Positions 42,574 to 51,290 of a stretch of DNA of 64,000 nt are shown here, piece after piece; within the stretch, counting starts at the first letter, position 1, and every line of letters starts with the position of its first letter. The stretch is taken from positions 1 through 64,000 of the forward strand of contig JBEKEC010000005.1 in NCBI GenBank assembly GCA_050014015.1. Direction: 5' to 3'. The stretch comes from PALSA-1353 sp050014015. GTDB lineage: Bacteria > Planctomycetota > Phycisphaerae > Tepidisphaerales > Tepidisphaeraceae. The notes under the pieces were generated by a model. The model did no database searches. It worked only from the letters and a program-made list of their open reading frames with translations, and had not been told where the DNA came from. Both the position numbers and the translations under genes were made by a program.

Positions 42574-44426
42574 GTGTATTCACTTTCAGAATGGAGGTTC
42601 TGGTCTGCCGCATCTTGTTCCGTGTCCTCGTCGGATTCCGCAGAGGGACCGCTGCTGGCCGATAAGCCGTTGTGACTCGGTGCGGGCAACGCCAATTCCG
42701 GCCCCTTGGGCCGCTCGTGCAGCCAGTCGATTTTGGGTTTGGCGGGTACGTTTAGATGCGCCGATTGATCCGGCGCTGGCAGAATCCGTTTCATGAAGAT
42801 CGGATCGCTGAAATATCGCACCTTCTTCACGCGCATTGGCTTGTAGCCGGTCACAAACATGAGTTGGTCGTCCACCGGCAATTCCCGAATGTCTCCGGGC
42901 GACAGGAGCGGCCTGACCTGTTCGCTGTGGCTGATGGTTCTGGCGCCAAGGTTCCGCGCGGCCTGGGAATAACTTTCCCGGTACTCGGTCACAGTGCCGA
43001 CCATCTGGCTGATGCGCTGGCAGGTGACGGTATCGGCTGCGGCGAAAGTGCTCAGGATGTGGCAGTTGTCGAGGATCGTATTGTTCGTGCCATACTGCTC
43101 GATGATGTCGTTGAAGGATTGGACGATCAGGTGCGCCTTGATTCCGTATCCGGCCATCTGGCGCAGGTTCGTCGTGAAAAAGTCCAATCGTCCCAGTGTC
43201 GGAAACTCATCCAGCGACAGCAGCAGGCGATGGTTCTTCGGACGGCCAGCGCTGTCGCGGTCCAGATATTCCATGAGCGCCCGGCATGTCTGATTGATCA
43301 TCAGCCGGACCAAAGGACGTAAACGCGGCGCATCGGATGGTGGCGGCTGAAGGTAGAGCGTCATGGGACGATCTGCACATACCAAATCGCTGAGTCGAAA
43401 ATCGCTGGCAGCGGTATTGCGGGCAATGATGTCGTCCGCCCAAAGCGTGAGATACGCCGCCGCCGTGCCGCACACGCTGGATTGGAACTTGGCCGGCTGG
43501 CGGCGCAGCTCGTTGGCCACCAGCGCCACTTCCGGGTGAACCTCCGGCGCGCCGGTCTGCGGATTGAAGCGGTGCGGCGTGCGGATCATCGCCAGGGCCG
43601 TCCGCTTGAAGTCGAGCAATCGCGCCCGCACCGTCGCCAGATTCTTGTATTGATCCGGTTCGGTGTAGAGCACATGCAGGATCAGCGCCACCAAAAATTG
43701 GCCGGCCTGCTGGTCCCAAATGTCCATCGTGTGCTTTGCGCCAGTCGGGTTGACCAACATCTCGACGATGTTCTGCGTATCGCGCACCTCGTTGGCGCCC
43801 TTGCGAATCTCAAATAGCGGATTGAATCGGGCGCTGTCGGGCCTGGTCGGGTTGAAGGACAGGCAGTAGCCGCGTTTTGTGCGCATCCCCGCCGTGACGT
43901 CCCACAGTTCGTTCTTGATGTCGTAGGCCAGGATGCTGCCATTCCAGTTCAGCAGCGTGGGAATGACGTGGCCGACGCCTTTGCCGGATCGGCTGGCCCC
44001 GGAGACAAGCTGATGCTCCGGGCCGTCATAGGTGAGATATTGACCAAAGGCATGTCCGAGAACGGTCCCCTGGCCGGTGAGTAAACCGGCGCGTTTCATG
44101 TCGCGCTTGGTGGCCCAACGATCCTTGCCGATCTCCCGGACGGGAATGTGGCGGCGCAACTGGCGCGCTCCAACCAGCATGAGCGTCGCCAAAATGAAGG
44201 TGCCGCCGATGAACACATAACCCTCATTGAGCGTGTTGGGGATGCGGTCACCGAACTCGCGAGCCCAGATAAACATCGCCCAAGGGGCGTAGACCATGTG
44301 CGCACCGATGCGCATTCCGCCCAGGGCCGGATGGTAATTCAACCGATAGGCGACCCATTGAGTGGCAACAACCAAGCCGGCCAGCAATACGATCAGGTAT
44401 GCGATGAAGAGCCGTCGCGCGTTCAT
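42570..44426 (-). CDS. traG: TraG/VirD4-type coupling protein
   Basis: 618 residues. Two N-terminal membrane helices (about 8-27 and 70-88) anchor a RecA-like ATPase with Walker A GASRSGKG (143-150) and Walker B LLLSLDEFPTLG (about 388-399). VIPTLLNWNGSILAYDIKNELW is the VirD4 signature between them. The coupling protein hands the relaxase-DNA complex to the secretion channel. It overlaps both neighbours by 4 nt (relaxase before, CopG after), so these transfer genes are translated together. Confidence 0.95.
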   Translation of the reverse strand: MNARRLFIAYLIVLLAGLVVATQWVAYRLNYHPALGGMRIGAHMVYAPWAMFIWAREFGDRIPNTLNEGYVFIGGTFILATLMLVGARQLRRHIPVREIGKDRWATKRDMKRAGLLTGQGTVLGHAFGQYLTYDGPEHQLVSGASRSGKGVGHVIPTLLNWNGSILAYDIKNELWDVTAGMRTKRGYCLSFNPTRPDSARFNPLFEIRKGANEVRDTQNIVEMLVNPTGAKHTMDIWDQQAGQFLVALILHVLYTEPDQYKNLATVRARLLDFKRTALAMIRTPHRFNPQTGAPEVHPEVALVANELRRQPAKFQSSVCGTAAAYLTLWADDIIARNTAASDFRLSDLVCADRPMTLYLQPPPSDAPRLRPLVRLMINQTCRALMEYLDRDSAGRPKNHRLLLSLDEFPTLGRLDFFTTNLRQMAGYGIKAHLIVQSFNDIIEQYGTNNTILDNCHILSTFAAADTVTCQRISQMVGTVTEYRESYSQAARNLGARTISHSEQVRPLLSPGDIRELPVDDQLMFVTGYKPMRVKKVRYFSDPIFMKRILPAPDQSAHLNVPAKPKIDWLHERPKGPELALPAPSHNGLSASSGPSAESDEDTEQDAADQNLHSESEYT

Positions 44427-46417
44427 TCGTCACCTCCCGGTCCGTCCAGAGACAGTCCAGCATCCAAGTCCAGCGTTTGTCCGGCCGCCAGTTCAAGCGT
44501 CGCATCTTTCGCCGAGGTGCGCTGCAGACTGACTTCGCTACCCGTGCCAACGTCGGGATCGCGGCTGATGGGAGAGACGAACACGCTCTCCTCCGCGACG
44601 ACTACCGCCAGCTTGCCAGAGTGGAGGTGTTCCGTGCCGCGGTATTCGCCGCTGACCGTGCCGCCCTGGGGCAGTTCGTTCACCGGCAGGCCGTACTTAC
44701 CGGCAAGCCGTTGGGCGACGTCGGTGCGTTCCTCGGCGGCAAGTTGCTCCAGCGCGCCGGGAAGTAATTCAACCGTTCCGGCGTCGCTAGCGGATCGCTC
44801 GGCATAGCCGTTTCGCACGAGCCATTCCTGCCGATGCTGCATCGCTTCCCGAATGATCGGATTGCCGTCGGTGCGCGCATCTGGGTGCCGTCCGAACGCC
44901 TGGCGGTCCAGCCACGTCGCCGCGTGCGCCTCAACTTGCTCCGTCAATGAATGCTCGGTGATTACCCGAACATCCGTACGCTGGCTTCCTCGCTGGTTGA
45001 ATTGCGCAAACGAATTGGCATCGACGGCGTACTCACCGTTCTGCATTACGCGCACCCCAGACCCGTCGAAGCCGGCAACAAAGCCCAATCGCCACGCTGC
45101 CGAGCGCACGTTTGATGCAATCTCCCGGTCGGTCGAGTCTGGTGCGGTCCCCCGCAAATACGCTTCGTGCATCTGCGGCGAATAGATTCCTTCATTGGCG
45201 TTCGTGACCGCCACGATCTGCTCGGCCACCTCTCGCCGACGCTGTGCGCCAGCGCCCAGTTCGGCGACCGACCCGATGTCCAGGTCCCGGTAAGGCGCGC
45301 TATCTCTGACCCGGCCGTAGTGCGCTTGCCCGCTGCCGTCACGGAGTACCACAAACCGATCTTCCCCAAGTTCATCGGTGCTGCCCCTGGCAATGACCAC
45401 ACCGGCGACCGATGGTGACGGTTCGATGCCGCCCGCCATCGGCAAAACTCGTCCCGACTCATTGCCCAACTGGCTGTAGAGCTGGTGAATGATGTCGTTG
45501 CGGTTCCCCAGTTCGCGCAGGGCCTGCTTGAAATCCCCCTCGACATGCCAGGTCGTTCCCCGCCCCCCCTGTCCCTTGCGCGCCAAATCCATCTGCTCAA
45601 GAAACTGCAAGCGGCCCAGCACCAACCGCCGATCATCAGTGCCAAAGCCGATGTGCTTCGACGGTGAAACGTCGATCTTGCCATTGTCCAAGGCTCGCTC
45701 GATCATCCGGTCTAGTGAGGTGAATCGCTCCGCTTCGACCTCTTTGGACTTGGCCAATTGGACCTCTTGGGGCGTCCGTTCTCCCAGCAGTTCGGTCGCC
45801 ACCTCCGATGCTCGGTCCCGGATTCCATACGATATATATTGCCTGGGGATGACCAGATCGGCCCCGTTGGCTTGCTTCCCGCGCAGCAGAATGTGCGCAT
45901 GGGGATTGTCGGTGTTGTGGTGATTGACGGCGATCCATGTGAGCTTGGTGTCCAGATCCCGCTCCACCCGGCGCATGACTTCGCGCACATAGGCCGTCAT
46001 GTCGGGGATGTCGCCGCCGCGTTCCGGGGATACGATCAGCCGGAAATGGTGCCGGTCCTGCGCCCATTGCACGGCCTCCTGCTTCGCGTTCACTCCCTCG
46101 CGCGCGGCGTCATAGAACACACCATGCTTGCCGTCGGCGCTGGCGCTTTCCCGTCCCAGGTAGGAGACATGCCGCGCCAAGGTTCCCCGCGCCTTGCCGG
46201 GCTTGTGCCGGCTGACGTGCGCCTTGACGACCACCCGCTGGCGCATTCCCCGCCCAGCGGAACCCCCCGACAGGTACTTTCGGGTGCGTCCTTTGAAGCC
46301 GCGCAGGCGCCTGGCGAGTTCGCTGTTGACGCTCCGCTCCCGCGGTCGCCGTGCGCCCATTCGGCCGATCTGATCGGAATCAACGCCATCCGGCTGCCTT
46401 CTGAATCTCCGCGGCAT
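44423..46417 (-). CDS. VirD2-type relaxase with DUF3363-like region
   Basis: 664 residues from ATG 46417 (GGAGG five bases upstream); GTG 46423 and TTG 46429 are in frame but overlap the ribosome site. The relaxase domain carries Tyr near residue 86 (HVSYLGRE) as candidate nicking residue and the metal triad NHHNTDNPHAH at 165-175. The long C-terminal part fits DUF3363-type relaxases of Tn4371-like elements. It nicks the origin of transfer and leads the strand into the recipient. It is first in the relaxase-traG-CopG-trbB operon. The structured non-coding DNA directly upstream is the natural place for oriT. Confidence 0.92.
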   Translation of the reverse strand: MPRRFRRQPDGVDSDQIGRMGARRPRERSVNSELARRLRGFKGRTRKYLSGGSAGRGMRQRVVVKAHVSRHKPGKARGTLARHVSYLGRESASADGKHGVFYDAAREGVNAKQEAVQWAQDRHHFRLIVSPERGGDIPDMTAYVREVMRRVERDLDTKLTWIAVNHHNTDNPHAHILLRGKQANGADLVIPRQYISYGIRDRASEVATELLGERTPQEVQLAKSKEVEAERFTSLDRMIERALDNGKIDVSPSKHIGFGTDDRRLVLGRLQFLEQMDLARKGQGGRGTTWHVEGDFKQALRELGNRNDIIHQLYSQLGNESGRVLPMAGGIEPSPSVAGVVIARGSTDELGEDRFVVLRDGSGQAHYGRVRDSAPYRDLDIGSVAELGAGAQRRREVAEQIVAVTNANEGIYSPQMHEAYLRGTAPDSTDREIASNVRSAAWRLGFVAGFDGSGVRVMQNGEYAVDANSFAQFNQRGSQRTDVRVITEHSLTEQVEAHAATWLDRQAFGRHPDARTDGNPIIREAMQHRQEWLVRNGYAERSASDAGTVELLPGALEQLAAEERTDVAQRLAGKYGLPVNELPQGGTVSGEYRGTEHLHSGKLAVVVAEESVFVSPISRDPDVGTGSEVSLQRTSAKDATLELAAGQTLDLDAGLSLDGPGGDE

Positions 46418-46584
46418 ACGCACCTCCAAGCTTCATTCGAGCCTCCAAAGCTCTGAAAAACGACCCATTGGAAACCCACTGTCATCAAACGGGCATAGGT
46501 TGCGCCAACCCTTCGTGGGACTGAGACTTACAAAAACACCCACTGGCTCTCTTTTACCTTGCCTTCCTTTCTTAATCCCAAAAT

Positions 46585-46613
46585 TATGATGCAACCCATA
46601 CGATTGCATCATA
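46585..46613. repeat. Perfect 10-bp inverted repeat upstream of the relaxase gene
   Basis: TATGATGCAA (46585-46594) and TTGCATCATA (46604-46613) are exact inverse copies with a 9-bp spacer. Three direct ATACC half-sites follow at 46611-46615, 46620-46624 and 46631-46635, the half-site of the element-wide palindrome. The stretch is AT-rich compared with its surroundings and probably carries the relaxase promoter and operators. Confidence 0.7.
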
Positions 46614-46648
46614 CCGATTATACCAAACAGATACCGAACGTCAAGTTG

Positions 46649-46701
46649 AGCCAGACAGATTTGAGTTCAGCCAGACAGAAATCTGTCGGGCTGGACTCAA
46701 A
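46649..46701. repeat. Long inverted repeat with AGCCAGACAGA boxes, candidate oriT
   Basis: A 20-bp arm (46660-46679) and its inverse (46682-46701) match at 18 of 20 positions across a 2-bp centre. AGCCAGACAGA occurs directly at 46649-46659 and 46669-46679, with an inverse near-copy TCTGTCGGGCT at 46682-46692. Located 230-285 bp upstream of the relaxase gene between divergent genes, this is the best origin-of-transfer candidate in the window. No known nic consensus was recognised. Confidence 0.5.
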
Positions 46702-46835
46702 CGAGTTCCGAAAAAATGGTGAAGATCGAAGAGATTCCGTGACGTGATTGCCGGCAACGATATAATGGAGCTTGTGTCATCAGATGGCAGAGCGAAGCTC
46801 TGGCAGATGCACACTCGCAAGGGAGATTGACGGAT

Positions 46836-47168
46836 ATGCTGCGGTGGATAGGCGATAGTGTGAGGTTCCTGTACTGGCTCGGCCTACTGCAATTGGCACG
46901 CTTGGCCGTGGTGCTGTTCTGCATTGTCGAAGTCTTCGGCGTGCTCGTACTTTGGCCTGTGGGCTTCTACGAAGGCCAGAAGCACGACAGCTATTTGTTC
47001 CTCCTGCTGCCCATTGGAGCGACGTTTCTTGTGGCCGTCCAAGTTGCCCTTTGGCAATTCACCTGGCTGCGGCTTGCGCAACGTGGAGGCAAATGGCGAG
47101 CGCTGGCGGAGTGGTTCTCGGCGGTCGTGCGCTATCCTGTGGTGCGCACGCCTCACCCTTGGGAATGA
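46836..47168 (+). CDS. Small two-helix membrane protein, unknown function
   Basis: 110 residues from ATG 46836; TTG 46827 is in frame but overlaps the GGGAG ribosome site. Two strongly hydrophobic segments (about 14-42 and 52-75) are separated by a short charged loop, with a basic, aromatic C-terminus. No family recognised. Its divergent orientation from the relaxase operon and nearness to the candidate oriT suggest an element-encoded accessory protein, for example entry exclusion; that is speculative. Confidence 0.6.
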   Translation: MLRWIGDSVRFLYWLGLLQLARLAVVLFCIVEVFGVLVLWPVGFYEGQKHDSYLFLLLPIGATFLVAVQVALWQFTWLRLAQRGGKWRALAEWFSAVVRYPVVRTPHPWE

Positions 47169-47192
47169 TCGTGGATGGGCGATGGCCAACAA

Positions 47193-47226
47193 AGAAGCCG
47201 GATCAGGAATGCCCGATCCGGCTTCT
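47193..47226. terminator. Bidirectional terminator between convergent genes
   Basis: AGAAGCCGGATC (47193-47204) and GATCCGGCTTCT (47215-47226) form a perfect 12-bp stem with a 10-nt loop. It lies between the end of the membrane protein gene and the convergent parB-like gene, so it serves both. Confidence 0.85.
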
Positions 47227-47250
47227 TCATCTGTCATTGGACGCGGTGAA

Positions 47251-49173
47251 CTATGCCGCTGACGCCTGCTTCTTGCTGTCCGTCTGCGGCTCTTCCCGCA
47301 TGTTGAACGGCAACCAAGCGTTGAACTTGGCGGCAACCTTGGCATCCTCCATGCGGCCTTCGGCTGCCTCGGTGAACAACTTGGCCAAGTCAGCAACCAA
47401 CTCTGACTTCTTCTTCAACTCGGCGGCTTTGGCATACACCGGACCACGCAACTCTTGAATCAGGTGCGCCAACTGAATCTTTTGGTATCCCGACAGCCAA
47501 CGCTCGTCGGGACGCCAGTAGCGACGTACCTCCACGCCCAACTCCGTTGCCAGACGCCAGACCAATTCGGTGCGGCGTTGCAGGTGGGCGGTGATGCACT
47601 CGACCGTCAGCAGGTCGATCAGTGCATCCAGCTTCTTGTCCGATAGCGCCTGGAAGGCATCGTATGCGGCATGATCTTCGACGTAATGCTTGTCGTGCAG
47701 CGGGTCCAACTCGGCTCGGCGCTTGCGGATTCCATCCAATGCGGCGGACGTGAACCCTTCGGCATTGTCGGCATGAACCGTGCTGCCGTTGGCATCATGC
47801 CGGATGGCCAGCGCTTCGCTGCGCACCTTCTCATGTAGGACAATGGCCAGAATCCGCCTGCGGGCTGCGGCATCTTTCAACACGGCTTCGCGCACTGCCA
47901 AGGCTTGATGGGTGAAAGTCGTGGCAAGCTGCCCGTCTTTAAGATCGTCCGACGTGGGCGGCTTTGGCGCTTCGGTCGAGCCGTGCCCGGCTTGACCGTT
48001 GCCCCCATCATGTCCATTGCCGGATGCGCCCTGACGGTTTCGCGGTACGCGATACTCTCGCCGGACCCGTCCATCGGGGTCGAGCAAGAGGAAGGTCGTG
48101 CCAACCGCCTTGGTCGCTTCGGAATAGTGAACCTCGGCATCCTCGCTCAAGGTTCGTTCCTCGTCGTCCAGCGCTTCCAGCTTCGTCTGGATCGCCTCGA
48201 CCGCGCCTTGATCGGACTCGTCCAATTCCTCTAGCTTCGATTCCAACTTGACACGCTTGTCGGCCAGCTTTTTGAGCTTGGCCGTCGTCTGCTCGTCATA
48301 CTCCTGCGGAGCATCGGTCATCGCGTATAGCCGATCCTGCACGTCGGCTTGCGGGCCGACAACGACCTCGGCCCAACCATCCTCGATCAGCGCTTGGCGC
48401 TGCGCCAAAAGCGCCTCGGCCTGCGCCTCCATGAACGCGCTGCGCTCCACCAACACGCGCTCGGCGAACAAATCCCGGCTGACGGCGGTATCCGGAAGTT
48501 TGGATACATCGAACGTCGCGGATGCGGCGTCGATCCACGCATGGGCAATCACGTTGCGGACGTGCTGCGCATGCTGCGGATTCCCGGCCAATTCCTGCCA
48601 GACTTCCAATTGCCGATCCGGCGGAACGGACGCGAACGCCTCTGCGGTCGCGGTGTCGATTCCGCCCTGGCGGTACGCTGCCTTCACCGGCTCGGCCAGC
48701 GTTGCCAGCTTCATGCGCTGGCGCACATAGGGCTGGCTGACGCCAAATTCAGCGGCGATGGCTTCAACGCGTTTGGCTTCCTCACGGGCCAGCTTGGCAA
48801 AGGCTTCGGCTTCGTCCAATGGGTGCATTGGCTCGCGGACAAAGTTTTCCGCCAGCGCCAAGGCGTCGGCGGTGTCGTCGTCCACGGAGCGCAGAACGCA
48901 CGGCACTTTGGGCGGTCGGACCGAATCCTTGTACACGTCGCGCAGCGCCGCCAGCCGGCGGTTGCCCGCGATCACTTTGAAATCGCCAGCGCTGGTGTCG
49001 TCGGCCCGGACCACCAGTGGGGCCAGCAGTCCATGCGCCCGGATGGATGCCACCATGCGGCGGTGGGCATCCCGTTCAGGCTTGACGCGCCGGGGATTCC
49101 GTTTGCTGGAAATCAGCTTGGACAGGGACACGGTAATTTGAACGTCACGAGATTGGGAAAAACTGCGATTCAT
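47251..49173 (-). CDS. ParB/Spo0J-like nuclease-domain protein
   Basis: 640 residues. The N-terminal ParB domain has VIAGNRRLAALRDV (GxRR-type CTP/phosphate motif) and ALAENFVREPMHPLDEAEAFAKL. A helix-turn-helix follows (IAAEFGVSQPYVRQRMKLATL). The remaining 400 residues include a long coiled coil (AKLKKLADKRVKLESKLEEL region) and a helical C-terminal domain usual for the large ParB-like proteins of plasmids and integrative elements. It probably binds element DNA for maintenance or replication. No ParA is in the window. It leads the ssb and DUF932 group only in position: all are minus strand, with parB last. Confidence 0.88.
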   Translation of the reverse strand: MNRSFSQSRDVQITVSLSKLISSKRNPRRVKPERDAHRRMVASIRAHGLLAPLVVRADDTSAGDFKVIAGNRRLAALRDVYKDSVRPPKVPCVLRSVDDDTADALALAENFVREPMHPLDEAEAFAKLAREEAKRVEAIAAEFGVSQPYVRQRMKLATLAEPVKAAYRQGGIDTATAEAFASVPPDRQLEVWQELAGNPQHAQHVRNVIAHAWIDAASATFDVSKLPDTAVSRDLFAERVLVERSAFMEAQAEALLAQRQALIEDGWAEVVVGPQADVQDRLYAMTDAPQEYDEQTTAKLKKLADKRVKLESKLEELDESDQGAVEAIQTKLEALDDEERTLSEDAEVHYSEATKAVGTTFLLLDPDGRVRREYRVPRNRQGASGNGHDGGNGQAGHGSTEAPKPPTSDDLKDGQLATTFTHQALAVREAVLKDAAARRRILAIVLHEKVRSEALAIRHDANGSTVHADNAEGFTSAALDGIRKRRAELDPLHDKHYVEDHAAYDAFQALSDKKLDALIDLLTVECITAHLQRRTELVWRLATELGVEVRRYWRPDERWLSGYQKIQLAHLIQELRGPVYAKAAELKKKSELVADLAKLFTEAAEGRMEDAKVAAKFNAWLPFNMREEPQTDSKKQASAA

Positions 49174-49230
49174 AAGACACGCTCACTTTCTAGGTAATTG
49201 GATTGAATCAAACACGTCGCCTCGGTCGGG

Positions 49231-49686
49231 CTAGATCGGAATCTCCTGACCCGCGCCCACAAGCTCGCCTTGGGCGGCAGGCCGTCCGGGTTTGGCAGTC
49301 CTGCCGTTCCCGCCGCGCTTGCCGCGCCCGTTGCGTTGGGCGGGTTCGCTGCCCGGCTTGCGGTCCACGAATCGGAACTGCTCGACGACCACGCGAATCT
49401 TGCTGCGCCGCTGGCCGTCCTCCTGTTCCCACTGTTCCAGCCGTAACCGGCCTTCGATGTGGATGGGGCGGCCCTTGGTCAAACTCTCCCCGATCGTCTG
49501 TCCGGTCTTGCCGAATGCCGCGCAGTCGATGAACAAGACTTCCTCGCGGTCGGCCCCGTCGGTGTCTTTCCACCGGCGGTTGACCGCCAGTGCAAAATCG
49601 CACACCACCGTCTGACTCGGAAGCGTCTTAAGCTCCGGGTCGCGGGTGAGGTTGCCCATGAGGATCACTCTGTTGTAGCTGGCCAT
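49231..49686 (-). CDS. ssb: Single-stranded DNA-binding protein
   Basis: 151 residues from ATG 49686; the frame extends to 49734 but MASYNRVILMGNLTRDPELK is the standard SSB opening and AAGGAG precedes it. The OB fold is readable (FALAVNRRWKDTDG, VLFIDCAAFGKTGQTI, GRPIHIEGRLRLEQWE). The tail is Gly/Arg-rich and ends EIPI rather than the acidic DDDIPF tip of chromosomal SSB, so partner binding may differ. It protects transferred single strands after conjugation. It lies between the parB-like and DUF932 genes. Confidence 0.95.
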   Translation of the reverse strand: MASYNRVILMGNLTRDPELKTLPSQTVVCDFALAVNRRWKDTDGADREEVLFIDCAAFGKTGQTIGESLTKGRPIHIEGRLRLEQWEQEDGQRRSKIRVVVEQFRFVDRKPGSEPAQRNGRGKRGGNGRTAKPGRPAAQGELVGAGQEIPI

Positions 49687-49799
49687 GATGAATCTCCTTT
49701 GTGTAGATGGCCACTGATGATTGGGCGGCGTCACATTGACAACCGCTCCCCAGCCCGCCCCGGCTCTCCAGCGCCGGGACGGGTTCGGGGAGGGGTCGC

Positions 49800-50807
49800 C
49801 TACAGAACGCCCGCCAGTTCAAGCGCTCCGCGATACGCGGCCTGTTTGAGTTGATGGGATTGGCCGAACCAAACCGAATCCAATTGCCGGTCCAGCTTGT
49901 CGGCTGCTGACGCGCCCCGGTACTTCCGCTGATGGTCTGCCCATTCGCTCACCGCGTTGTACGCGCCCCATGCGGTGTGCTTCACACCGGGAAGCGTGTT
50001 GCGCTCGTTATCGAAGTTGTCGAGCATCTGCCCGAGCACCTTCTCGCGGGTTTTCTTCTGCCGGTCCGTGCCGTGGGGCAGGTCCGCCCCGGTCAATCCT
50101 CGGAAGTAACCGCCCGCCTCGGTGACGGTCAGTTCCTTGGCAAGCATCGCGTGTAACTCGTCGTCAAACTTGTCGAACCGTGCCGCGATGATGCCGAGCT
50201 TCGCCCGCGCCTCGGCAATCCGGCTCTCCAACCGGGGATGGTGGGAAATGGTCAACCCCTCAACGCCCGCTTCCCGCAGGGCCAGATTCAAAGTGTTCTG
50301 GCAGACCACGCGCACCGTCGTGGGGATCATCCGAAGCGCCTGGCTTCCGTCGTGGGTATTGGTCAAGAGAACGTAAGGCTTAATCAGGTCGTCCGGTCCG
50401 GCCCGGTATTCTTTGGGAATGCTGGCCATCATCCACACGCGCTTGCCGCCGTGCAGACTGCCCGCCGTCTCGTACATAGCGAGTTTGTCGCCTACAAGTG
50501 AGTCCATGAAGTCGAAAGCTTCATGGTTCTGGAAGACCCGATAGCGCCGCCCAACCACGCCCAACACCGCTTTCGTATCGGTGCGGACATTCGCCACCGT
50601 ATCGGGGATTCCCGCCTCCGTCGTGTTGTTGTCCGGGTCGAAAGCCCGGACCGGCCATTGCTCGACGCGCCAATCCAATCCCGCGAGGCCGATAGCCTCG
50701 GCGCTGGTGGTCGCCTGTTCGATCACCGTGCCCAAGCGATGCCAAGCAGGCTCGCCGGTCACGAATACTGCCGCTCGTCCCGTTGTCTGGTCGATCTCGT
50801 GTGCCAC
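49800..50807 (-). CDS. DUF932 (phage/plasmid-like) protein
   Basis: 335 residues from GTG 50807, chosen for GGGAGG six bases upstream; the open frame to 50870 gives no homologous sequence. AHEIDQTTGRAAVFVTGEPAWHRLGT is the usual DUF932 opening. YRVFQNHEAFDFMDSL, IKPYVLLTNTHDGSQALRMIPTTVRVVCQNTLNLAL and NFDNERNTLPGVKHTAWGAYNAVSEWADH are further family blocks. DUF932 proteins are common on plasmids and integrative elements next to ssb-like genes; their biochemical role is not established. Length is normal. Confidence 0.9.
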   Translation of the reverse strand: MAHEIDQTTGRAAVFVTGEPAWHRLGTVIEQATTSAEAIGLAGLDWRVEQWPVRAFDPDNNTTEAGIPDTVANVRTDTKAVLGVVGRRYRVFQNHEAFDFMDSLVGDKLAMYETAGSLHGGKRVWMMASIPKEYRAGPDDLIKPYVLLTNTHDGSQALRMIPTTVRVVCQNTLNLALREAGVEGLTISHHPRLESRIAEARAKLGIIAARFDKFDDELHAMLAKELTVTEAGGYFRGLTGADLPHGTDRQKKTREKVLGQMLDNFDNERNTLPGVKHTAWGAYNAVSEWADHQRKYRGASAADKLDRQLDSVWFGQSHQLKQAAYRGALELAGVL

Positions 50808-50880
50808 AAAGCACCTCCCGAAAAGGAAGAAAACTCCAAACCGGGATGGCTTAGGCCCACAAAGGCCCAAGCAATTTTTT

Positions 50881-50916
50881 GACCTCCCGGCTTCGAAAGA
50901 AGCACGCCGGGAGGTC
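50881..50916. terminator. GC-rich hairpin with T/A flanks
   Basis: GACCTCCCGGC (50881-50891) pairs perfectly with GCCGGGAGGTC (50906-50916), flanked by TTTTTT on the left and TAAAAAA on the right, a bidirectional terminator form. On the minus strand it lies 74 bp before the DUF932 start, so it could act as an attenuator or a riboregulated terminator in that leader. Confidence 0.75.
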
Positions 50917-51080
50917 TAAAAAAGAGAAATCCTTCCTGCTGGTGACGGGAACGCGAGCGCAGCGGACGAAGGGCATGCCACGCGCAGGCCCGGAGCCATG
51001 TACTCGTGGTGAGGAGGCGAGCATGGCAAGGCCGTACTCGGCTGGTGACCTTTCGAGAGCGCAGTCGAGCCAGATGTGCT

Positions 51081-51132
51081 GTAGGCCCGCTGCTTCTGGC
51101 CGCGTGCGGCCTTTCAAAAACAGCGGGCCTAC
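51081..51132. other. Long stem-loop in the DUF932 upstream region
   Basis: GTAGGCCCGCTG (51081-51092) and CAGCGGGCCTAC (51121-51132) form a perfect 12-bp outer stem enclosing an inner GGCCGC/GCGGCC stem. No open frame with support crosses it. With the hairpins at 50881-50916 and 51215-51243 it makes the 480-bp gap 50808-51290 strongly structured. A small RNA or leader element is possible. Confidence 0.5.
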
Positions 51133-51214
51133 CTTCCCCCAGTGTTCCCGGCGCCATCCTTATTGTTTCCGACAGTCAATCACACCGGATTGAGGACGGG
51201 AGAGTGGGTGCGGG

Positions 51215-51243
51215 AGAGAGGGCCGGTCCTGTAGGCCCTCTCT
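51215..51243 (-). terminator. Hairpin after the 51291-51896 gene
   Basis: AGAGAGGGCC (51215-51224) and GGCCCTCTCT (51234-51243) form a perfect 10-bp stem with a 9-nt loop, 48 bp downstream of the stop of the minus-strand gene at 51291. A terminator is the simplest reading, though the T-run on the minus strand is poor. Confidence 0.55.
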
Positions 51244-51290
51244 TCTGCATTGCGTTTTCGGCATTTGCTGCGCGCACCAAGAACGGCGCA

